Source of the DNA: Pseudomonadota bacterium
Lineage (GTDB): Bacteria > Pseudomonadota > Alphaproteobacteria > Rhizobiales > Xanthobacteraceae
Direction of reading: 5' to 3'
DNA: 64,000 bases
Assembly: GCA_023435725.1 (NCBI GenBank)
Contig: JAEYRD010000116.1
Location: forward strand, 1 to 64,000
Of the stretch, positions 58,964 through 64,000 are shown one piece after another (positions within the stretch are counted from its first letter, which is position 1; each line of letters opens with the position of its first letter). The translations under genes were made by a program, and so were the position numbers. A model generated the notes under the pieces. That model made no database searches, had not been told where the DNA came from, and worked only from the letters and a program-made list of their open reading frames with translations.

Positions 58964-59206
58964 TCAGGCCGCCGCCGGCGCGGCCGCTTGCTTCAGGGCG
59001 GCGAGCTCCTCGCCCGTTAGCCGGAATACGCCCCTGCCGCCCGCGAGCGTCTGATAGACATCGCCGGCCTTGTCGCTGAGGAAGTTGAACCAGGCCTGCG
59101 GCGTGACGCCCTCGGGTCGCTCGCTGATCTCGACCACGGTGCCGTTCGGCGCAAAGCGCGCGTGAAGAATGACGTTCTGCGTCTCCATCGTCCCGCTCCC
59201 GCTCAC
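58964..59206 (-). CDS. Uncharacterised small protein of the nif operon (80 aa)
   Basis: Reads TQNVILHARFAPNGTVVEIS, then GVTPQAWFNFLSDKAGDVYQ and AGGRGVFRLTGEELAAL. A GTG at 59206 overlaps the ferredoxin stop (GTGA); an ATG at 59188 gives a 74-aa form. It is cytoplasmic by composition. I do not recognise a named family, but its close packing with nif genes marks it as a nitrogen-fixation accessory protein. Confidence 0.72.
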   Translation of the reverse strand: MSGSGTMETQNVILHARFAPNGTVVEISERPEGVTPQAWFNFLSDKAGDVYQTLAGGRGVFRLTGEELAALKQAAAPAAA

Positions 59207-59511
59207 AGGCCCGACGAGAAGCCGAGCAGCTCGATCTTGACGTCCTCGGTGCCGAGCATGGTGGCCTGGCAGGCAAGCCGCGACTTCGAGCTGACGCCGA
59301 CGATCGCATCGAGCTTCTCATTTTCGAGCCGCGCGATCTTCGACAGTCCCTTGCGGCCCTCGTGCACGTAGATGTGGCAGGAGCCGCATTTGGCCTGGCC
59401 TTCGCATTTGTGCGGGATCGCGATCTCGGCCCCGAGCAGCGCGGCCAGCAGCGTCGTGTCCTCCGCAACCTCGATGATCTTGCCTTCGGGCATGACGGTC
59501 AATGTGGTCAT
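59203..59511 (-). CDS. [2Fe-2S] ferredoxin, adrenodoxin/Isc type
   Basis: 102-aa plant/adrenodoxin-fold ferredoxin. Cluster Cys lie in HKCEGQAKCGSCHIYV (C-x5-C-x2-C) and a distant RLACQATM. The start at 59511 (MTTLTVMPEGKIIEVAE) suits the family; the frame is open 20 codons higher. It lies 34 bp after the DegT-like gene and overlaps the next small gene. It is a candidate electron donor for nitrogenase or for cluster assembly. Confidence 0.9.
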   Translation of the reverse strand: MTTLTVMPEGKIIEVAEDTTLLAALLGAEIAIPHKCEGQAKCGSCHIYVHEGRKGLSKIARLENEKLDAIVGVSSKSRLACQATMLGTEDVKIELLGFSSGL

Positions 59512-59545
59512 GGTCTTCGTCCTCTCTGTTATGCGGATCCGTCGT

Positions 59546-60757
59546 TCAGTAGATCGCCGCCCCTGCGCCAACGTTGATCGAGGCGTCCTTCATGGTCTCG
59601 ACGATGAATTCGATCTGGCCGTCGGTGAGATGCGTGTGGAACGGCAGCGCAACGGCACGATCAGCGATCTTTTCGGTGACCAGCAGGTTGCCACGTCGAT
59701 AACCGAGATCGAAATAGTGCCGTTGCAAATGCAGCGGATGGCTGTAGGCCGTCGCCTCGACCTGCTCGACGCAGAGATCCTCGGCGATGGCATCACGGCT
59801 TGAGCGGGTGAAGCGCGTGCCGAGATGCACGATGTAGAGGAACCAGTTCACTTCGGTCACGTCGGGCGCAACGTAGGGCGGCTTGATGCCCTCGAACGAC
59901 TGCACATGAGTCGCGTAGAGCTGCTCGATCAGCCGCCGCCGCTCGATGATTTCGTCGATGCGGCCGAGTTGCGCCAGCCCAAGCGCCGCCGCGAGGTCGC
60001 TGATCCCGGCCTGATACGCAGCAGTCGAACTGACCACGACGGAGGAGCGCTCGCTTAGCCGGTGCGAGCGATGACGGCGCAAGGTCACCGCGAGATCGAT
60101 GTCATCGGTCACGACCATGCCGCCCTCGCCGCAGGTCAGGAGCGACGGTTGGGCAAAATCGAATATCGCGACGTCACCGAAGTTGCCGACTGGCGCGCCT
60201 TTGTAGCGCGAGCCGATCGCCTCGGTGGAATCCTCCAGCAGGAGAAGACCGTGCCGGGCCGCGATATCGCGCAGCTCGGACCATGGCGCCGGATGACCGT
60301 TGTTGTTGCAAGCGAGAATGGCGCGGGTGCTGGCCGTGACCCGCTCCTCGACCTTCGCCGGCGCCAGATTGCCTGACCAGTAGTCGATGTCGGCAAACAC
60401 TGGCCGTGCGCCAGCGAGGCTGATCGCATGCGCAGTTTCACGAAACGAATAGGACGAGGCGATGACCTCGTCTCCCGCACCGATGCCATAGGCCTTCAGC
60501 GCAAGCAGAAGGCCTATTGTGCCGCTCGGCACCGCGACCGCGTATGACCGGCCGACATAGGCGGCGAATGCCGCCTCGAATTCTTCCGCGACGGAGCCGC
60601 TGGAGAGCCGCGGCGAGCGCAGGACGCTATCCACCGCCCCGATCTCGGCCAACGTGATGTCCGGATCGGAGAGCGGAATGACGGAAGCCTGGCCGGTCGT
60701 GGCCGGCGCCTCATCGGGCTCCGCCACGTCGTCATAGGCGAGAGCAGGCTCGGTCAT
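59546..60757 (-). CDS. DegT/DnrJ/EryC1-fold protein lacking the Schiff-base lysine
   Basis: 403-aa member of the DegT aminotransferase fold: VAVPSGTIGLLLALKAYGIGAGDEVI, SYSFRETAHAI, LLLLEDSTEAIGSRYKG with the pyridine-N Asp, and FGDVAIFDF. The next segment, which normally carries the PLP lysine (FHPRKxxTTGEGG), reads AQPSLLTCGEGGMVVTDD: Ser stands where Lys should be. So it probably does not form the usual PLP aldimine. The start at 60757 overlaps the next gene upstream (ATGA). Role in nitrogen fixation unknown. Confidence 0.85.
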   Translation of the reverse strand: MTEPALAYDDVAEPDEAPATTGQASVIPLSDPDITLAEIGAVDSVLRSPRLSSGSVAEEFEAAFAAYVGRSYAVAVPSGTIGLLLALKAYGIGAGDEVIASSYSFRETAHAISLAGARPVFADIDYWSGNLAPAKVEERVTASTRAILACNNNGHPAPWSELRDIAARHGLLLLEDSTEAIGSRYKGAPVGNFGDVAIFDFAQPSLLTCGEGGMVVTDDIDLAVTLRRHRSHRLSERSSVVVSSTAAYQAGISDLAAALGLAQLGRIDEIIERRRLIEQLYATHVQSFEGIKPPYVAPDVTEVNWFLYIVHLGTRFTRSSRDAIAEDLCVEQVEATAYSHPLHLQRHYFDLGYRRGNLLVTEKIADRAVALPFHTHLTDGQIEFIVETMKDASINVGAGAAIY

Positions 60758-61023
60758 GACCTGACCTCCCGCTTCGCCAGCACGATTCCGGTCGCGCGAC
60801 TGGGATCGTCGGTGATCTGCGCGCAATGATCGGCGCTGTCGAGCAGATGCAGGTCGAATTCGCGAAAGCTGCGGAACGGAGTTTCCGTCACATCGGAGGC
60901 GTCGCAGTGAATCCAGGCGAGGTGCGGGAATTTCCGTCGCAGCTCGAGATAAGCCTGCGGTGCCGCATCCGGTGTCGTCAGCATCTGCTCGATTTCCGCC
61001 AACTCAACTGCCGCCAATGCCAT
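60754..61023 (-). CDS. Small nif-cluster protein (DUF6129-like)
   Basis: 89-aa soluble protein: ALAAVELAEIEQMLTTPDAA, YLELRRKFPHLAWIHCDASDV, FDLHLLDSADHCAQITDDPS, and a tail RATGIVLAKREV. I believe it belongs to the DUF6129 family seen in nif clusters of rhizobia and purple bacteria; the family assignment is from memory and should be tested. It lies 14 bp after the DUF3024 gene and overlaps the DegT-like gene by 4 nt. Confidence 0.7.
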   Translation of the reverse strand: MALAAVELAEIEQMLTTPDAAPQAYLELRRKFPHLAWIHCDASDVTETPFRSFREFDLHLLDSADHCAQITDDPSRATGIVLAKREVRS

Positions 61024-61037
61024 CTCGCCCCATCCTG

Positions 61038-61397
61038 CTATTGCCAGAACACGCGCTCGGGATCAGCGTTGAGGACATCGGTGACCGACGCCAGCCGCTG
61101 ATGGATGCCGTGAAGCTCCCAGGCTCCCGTCCGATGATTCTTGCGAAAGAGTTGCCAGGTCGCGCTTGTGGCGTGGTGATGCAGCAGCGCGACGTCGATG
61201 ACGCCGCCATCGGCATCGATGTTGCGCGAACAGCACGGACTTTCGATGAGATAGCCACCGGTCACGCATCTGACCTTTGGCTCGACGTAACGATACCGCC
61301 GGCGCGCCCCCAACGCGCGCTCGATCCGCCTGCAATCGAGTTCGTTGGGATGCGCAGGTCTTCCGGGGTCGATTTGTCTGAGGACCGCGGCATTCAT
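61038..61397 (-). CDS. DUF3024-like nif-cluster protein
   Basis: 119-aa protein resembling DUF3024: RIERALGARRRYRYVEPKVR, YLIESPCCSRNIDADGGVID and WQLFRKNHRTGAWELHGIHQ. A CC pair plus another Cys (VRCVTGG) could bind metal. The start at 61397 (MNAAVLRQIDPGRPAHPNEL) leaves 10 bp to the nifZ stop; the frame above is antisense-like. Function unknown. Confidence 0.72.
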   Translation of the reverse strand: MNAAVLRQIDPGRPAHPNELDCRRIERALGARRRYRYVEPKVRCVTGGYLIESPCCSRNIDADGGVIDVALLHHHATSATWQLFRKNHRTGAWELHGIHQRLASVTDVLNADPERVFWQ

Positions 61398-61407
61398 CTG
61401 GCGCCCC

Positions 61408-61650
61408 CTACAGCGGACTGATTTCGTCTTCGAGGCAGCCGACCACCAGCCGCTCACCGAACTCGACGAGGTAGATTGGCAGATTCGCCTCGGTATGCCG
61501 GCCGACCTGGACGATCTCCCCGGTATCGCCGACTCCGACCAGGAGCCCCTCGGCCGGCGCATCGGGAAACGAGCCGTCGTTGTGCAGGTTCATCGCCGCT
61601 TTGACGCGCTGGCCCCATTGATATTTTGGCAGCTTGGGTTCGATCATCAT
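61408..61650 (-). CDS. nifZ: NifZ-domain protein, copy 2 (short)
   Basis: 80-aa NifZ-domain protein: PKYQWGQRVKAAMNLHNDGSF, GLLVGVGDTGEIVQVGRHTE, and IYLVEFGERLVVGCLEDEI. NifZ helps form the second P-cluster of the MoFe protein. Its ATG overlaps the stop of the other nifZ copy (ATGA). The two copies share the layout of a basic strand, an acidic Gly-rich middle and a Y-VEF strand. Confidence 0.88.
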   Translation of the reverse strand: MMIEPKLPKYQWGQRVKAAMNLHNDGSFPDAPAEGLLVGVGDTGEIVQVGRHTEANLPIYLVEFGERLVVGCLEDEISPL

Positions 61651-61964
61651 GATGCGGCTCCCGGCAGCGGAATGTCTTCGACCGCGTCGCGCGGCACGAC
61701 AGGGTCGAGCTCCTTGCGCTTCATCCCGACGCGATTGCCGCTTTCGAGGAACTCGACGCCGTAGATGTAGAACTGCTGAAGGAACGTGCCGATCGAGACT
61801 ACGTAACCGACCTCGCCCTTCTTAGCGAGAATGTCGCCGATCTCCTTGCCGGCATAGGTGCCGTCGTTGCGGATGGTGCGCTTGGCCCGCACCTTCTCGC
61901 CGAAGCTGAAGAAGGGTGGCGCGCTCAGCTCGACGACGTCGCTGTCGCGGACGATATTGCTCAT
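61647..61964 (-). CDS. nifZ: NifZ, copy 1
   Basis: 105-aa NifZ: PPFFSFGEKVRAKRTIRNDG, AGKEIGDILAKKGEVGYVVS, FLQQFYIYGVEFLESGNRVG, and a C-terminal MKRKELDPV. A perfect GGAGG precedes the ATG at 61964, which overlaps the stop of the LRV gene. Tandem nifZ copies as here suggest two related chaperones acting in sequence on the MoFe protein. Confidence 0.92.
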   Translation of the reverse strand: MSNIVRDSDVVELSAPPFFSFGEKVRAKRTIRNDGTYAGKEIGDILAKKGEVGYVVSIGTFLQQFYIYGVEFLESGNRVGMKRKELDPVVPRDAVEDIPLPGAAS

Positions 61965-62734
61965 ATGGAAACCTCCGTCTCCCGTTCCAGCCGCGCGGCA
62001 ACGCGCGAGCGCGCAACCTCGCGCACCAGGCTGTCCTGATCCTCGACGAGCACCATGAGCTCGGCGACCGCGGCCCGGCTTGCGACCTCGTAGCGGATAC
62101 GCCAGTCCGGATCGCGGCGCATGAGCGCCAGGAGTTCCGGCGACAGGCGTTGCGCGATCTCGAGCCGCACCGCGGCGTCGCGATCGCTGATCATGCCGAG
62201 AAGCCATTCGTCCGGAATGCGCCGGGCCACGACGCGGCGCACTTCCGTCTCCTCGTCATCGATCATTCGGCCGAGCAGCAGCGGCGCCAACTTGCGCGCG
62301 ACAACGAGGCGGACGTAGTAGTCCTCGTCCGAGGTCATCGGGAGCAACTCGTCGCCGTCGATCAAGGTCGCAATCCGCATTCGGACCTCGCGATGCGGGT
62401 CCTTGCGCAATTGCATCGCGTAGCGTTTGGGCAGGCGACGGACCGCGTTCCAGCGCACGGTTTCGTCGGCGTCACCGAGCAGCGGAGGAAGCAGGAACAG
62501 ATTGGCGAATTTCGCCGCGATCGCGCGCACCTCGAAATGCGGGTGGCCGAGATAGCCGTCGGCAAGGCCCGAATTCCAATTGAAGAAGCGGTCGATGCGG
62601 CGTGCATAGCGGTCGTTGACGCAGGCGTGCCTGATGCGGCAGCCGCCGGCGGCGTTGAGCGCCAGATGCGCGCAAGCAGCGCAATCGACCTGATGGCCCT
62701 GCCAGTCGCAGGCTTCGTCGATGTCGTCAATCAT
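61961..62734 (-). CDS. [4Fe-4S]-binding leucine-rich-variant (LRV/HEAT-like) repeat protein
   Basis: 257 aa. An N-terminal Cys cluster (CDWQGHQVDCAACAHLALN then GGCRIRHACVND) should bind a [4Fe-4S] cluster, followed by about eight helical LRV/HEAT-type repeats of 24 residues (for example PLLLGRMIDDEETEVRRVVA, RIPDEWLLGMISDRDAAVRL, LLALMRRDPDWRIRYEVA). This is the architecture of the nif-linked LRV protein of Azotobacter. Role unknown; possibly a scaffold. It overlaps nifZ copy 1 and the TPR gene. Confidence 0.88.
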   Translation of the reverse strand: MIDDIDEACDWQGHQVDCAACAHLALNAAGGCRIRHACVNDRYARRIDRFFNWNSGLADGYLGHPHFEVRAIAAKFANLFLLPPLLGDADETVRWNAVRRLPKRYAMQLRKDPHREVRMRIATLIDGDELLPMTSDEDYYVRLVVARKLAPLLLGRMIDDEETEVRRVVARRIPDEWLLGMISDRDAAVRLEIAQRLSPELLALMRRDPDWRIRYEVASRAAVAELMVLVEDQDSLVREVARSRVAARLERETEVSI

Positions 62735-63260
62735 CGTCCTGCCCCATGCGGTCGAGAACGCCGAGCAGCACCTTGGCGCCGATTTTGTCCGAGGGATCGA
62801 GCTCCAGCAGCTTGAGGACCGCCCGACGGCCCTCTTCAGTCCGTCCCAGCCGCATCTGGAGATAGGCGTAGCCCTTCAGCGAGAACAGGAAGAACCGCGG
62901 CAGCACGCTCTCGTAGCGATCGAACGCGGCGTCACCGGCTGAGACGTCGCGCCAGTCGGGCGGCAGACAATTGTCATACGCCGCCTTGGCGAGGCAGCGG
63001 CTTGCGATCTCCAGCGCCTCGGCAAGGCGGCCCTTGTAGAAGTAGAAGCGATAGAGCCCGATCAGCACCGCCGCGTGACCAGGGGCAAGCGCTTCGGCCT
63101 CCCGCAGATGGCTCTCCGCAATCCCGTCCAGATGATAGGACAGCCCGGCCTGCCAAAGGTGATGCTCGGCCTCATTCGGCAGCCCGCCACCAAGCAACGC
63201 GCCGGTGACCAGCGCGTCGTTGATCTCGGATTGCGGATTGAAGCCGGCGTCGGGCTGCAT
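62727..63260 (-). CDS. TPR-like protein of the nifB operon
   Basis: 177-aa helical-repeat protein: HLREAEALAPGHAAVLIGLY, RFYFYKGRLAEALEIASRCL, PPDWRDVSAGDAAFDRYESV, FFLFSLKGYAYLQMRLGRTE and RAVLKLLELDPSDKIGAKVL. It is a paralogue of the 159-aa protein at 55730. It lies 9 bp after the iscA-like gene and overlaps the LRV gene by 8 nt. Probably a scaffold or adaptor; the partner is unknown. Confidence 0.82.
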   Translation of the reverse strand: MQPDAGFNPQSEINDALVTGALLGGGLPNEAEHHLWQAGLSYHLDGIAESHLREAEALAPGHAAVLIGLYRFYFYKGRLAEALEIASRCLAKAAYDNCLPPDWRDVSAGDAAFDRYESVLPRFFLFSLKGYAYLQMRLGRTEEGRRAVLKLLELDPSDKIGAKVLLGVLDRMGQDDD

Positions 63261-63269
63261 CGGGACCGC

Positions 63270-63578
63270 CTAGTGATGACCGCAGGCGACCTGCTTCGGA
63301 TCGTGGAATACGAGCCCGGTCTGGGTCGGCGTATCCGCGAAATCGATGGTAACGCCGTCGAGCAGCAGCCGGCTTTCGGCCGGCAGGAACAGCTTGACAC
63401 CATCGCGCTCGACCACGGCGTCGCCGGCCTGCGGTGCGGCAAGCACGTGGATGTCCGCCGCAAGGCCCGAACACCCGCCCGAGCTGACTGCGAGGCGGAA
63501 GCCGCTCCCCGCGCCGCCGTCAGCGCGAAGCATCATGCGCATGAATTTCTGCGCCGCGGGTGTGATCGTGAAGTTCAT
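63270..63578 (-). CDS. IscA/HesB-family A-type Fe-S carrier with altered C-terminal Cys motif
   Basis: 102-aa A-type carrier: MNFTITPAAQKFMRMMLRAD, the first Cys in VSSGGCSGLAADIHV, LLDGVTIDFADTPTQTGLVF. The usual C-terminal C-x-C pair (CGCGxSF) is replaced by VACGHH, leaving one Cys followed by two His. Such proteins pass [4Fe-4S] clusters to nitrogenase assembly (IscA-nif). It lies between fdxN and the TPR gene in the nifB operon. Confidence 0.88.
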   Translation of the reverse strand: MNFTITPAAQKFMRMMLRADGGAGSGFRLAVSSGGCSGLAADIHVLAAPQAGDAVVERDGVKLFLPAESRLLLDGVTIDFADTPTQTGLVFHDPKQVACGHH

Positions 63579-63588
63579 GTCGTCCTCC

Positions 63589-63813
63589 TCAAGCAGGCGC
63601 CTGGTAGCGCGGCAGCGACGTATCGACTACGCAGGTATTGTCGACCGGGCATACCGCCACGCATTGCGGTTCGTCGAAATAGCCGAGGCATTCGGTGCAC
63701 TTCTTCGGATCTATCACGAACGTGCCGCTCTTCTCGGAAATTGCGACGTTCGGGCATTCCGGCTCGCAGGCCGAACAGCTCGTGCACTGGGAGGCGATGA
63801 TCTTGAACGGCAT
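63589..63813 (-). CDS. fdxN: 2[4Fe-4S] ferredoxin of the nifB operon (FdxN type)
   Basis: 74-aa dicluster ferredoxin. First motif CTSCSACEPEC (C-x2-C-x2-C-x3-C); second CTECLGYFDEPQCVAVC (C-x2-C-x8-C-x3-C), the long-spacing form of FdxN/FdxB. It lies 14 bp after nifB, the usual place for the ferredoxin that feeds electrons to NifB and nitrogenase. Confidence 0.93.
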   Translation of the reverse strand: MPFKIIASQCTSCSACEPECPNVAISEKSGTFVIDPKKCTECLGYFDEPQCVAVCPVDNTCVVDTSLPRYQAPA

Positions 63814-63827
63814 GCGTCTCTCCGATC

Positions 63828-64000
63828 TCAGGCCGCCGAAATCAGCGCGCCCTGGCGAATGGCCGCATCGCCACGCTCCACGTGCTCGATCTCGCCGCTG
63901 TTGACCTTGTCGAGATAGGCCTTGAACCAGGCAATCGTCGACTTCTCGATGAACTCGTGGGCGTATTGGTCGACCGGCTCGATGCCGGCCTTGATCAGGT
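63828..64000 (-). CDS. nifB: NifB, C-terminal end (cut by the window edge)
   Basis: Only the last 56 codons and the stop are present: LIKAGIEPVDQYAHEFIEKS, AIAWFKAYLDKVNSGEIEHV-like sequence and an end AAIRQGALISAA. This fits the C-terminal NifX-like domain end of NifB, the radical-SAM enzyme that makes the FeMo-co core, and the gene lies just before fdxN and nifZ as usual. The radical-SAM motif is outside the window, so the call depends on context and this short match. Confidence 0.75.
   Translation of the reverse strand, partial: LIKAGIEPVDQYAHEFIEKSTIAWFKAYLDKVNSGEIEHVERGDAAIRQGALISAA

Noticed and set aside
1..64000. CRISPR arrays, tRNA or rRNA genes, intact insertion sequences
   Set aside because: No regularly spaced repeats, cloverleaf-like sequence, rRNA motifs or transposase frames were seen by eye.

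Overview
The window looks like the chromosome of a Bradyrhizobium-type alphaproteobacterium (order Hyphomicrobiales). Reasons: high GC; a hup/hyp gene order (hupUV, hupSLCDFGHIJK, hypABFCDE, hoxXA) typical of Bradyrhizobium; fixABCX next to nif genes; and small secreted families (DUF992, DUF3551) common in this group. No species can be named from sequence alone. I saw no rRNA, tRNA, CRISPR array or intact insertion sequence.

Layout. (1) 54-1400: a lone sugar-type ABC solute-binding protein with a terminator. (2) 1811-22877, all minus strand: a complete H2-uptake and H2-sensing locus. It has the sensor hydrogenase HupUV, the structural enzyme HupSL with cytochrome b HupC, a dense set of maturation genes, and the regulators HoxA and HupT. 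Two sigma-54 promoters are visible, one before hupS and one in the only sizeable gap (hupF-hupG). (3) 22945-28084: a DUF3422 protein, then a nickel unit (NiCoT permease and TonB receptor) behind a perfect NikR-type operator. (4) 28.1-40.5 kb: a looser accessory region with small envelope proteins, an HWE histidine kinase, gene remnants, a czcC-czcA heavy-metal efflux pair without a full adaptor gene, and a two-component system. (5) 40581-44547: molybdate genes modD and modABC, with ModC fused to a DUF2478 domain. (6) 44521-64000: a nif/fix region with mop, fixXCBA, nifW, cysE, nifV, a Fur/Irr-like gene, nifQ, nifH, a pseudo-receiver gene, a NifO-like gene, a bolA-grx-2Fe2S operon, a TPR-sufT-hydrolase operon, and one long minus-strand operon running from nifB to a truncated haemoglobin.

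How the parts fit. Nitrogenase makes H2, which the Hup system reoxidises. Nickel import serves the hydrogenase. Molybdate uptake, Mop and NifQ serve FeMo-co. Fe-S carriers, glutaredoxin, BolA, IscA and SufT serve cluster supply. FixABCX feeds electrons. By eye I found sigma-54 -24/-12 elements before hupS, hupG, modA, fixA, nifV, nifH, bolA, the pseudo-receiver gene and the TPR gene. NifA-type TGT-N10-ACA sites lie upstream of most of the nif-region ones and, unexpectedly, upstream of modA. The most interesting material is a group of NifA-linked proteins that have lost canonical catalytic residues (receiver without phospho-Asp, DegT-fold protein without Schiff-base Lys, dienelactone-hydrolase-fold protein without His), the ModC-DUF2478 fusion with its Mop domain encoded elsewhere, and a set of unnamed small nif-operon proteins.
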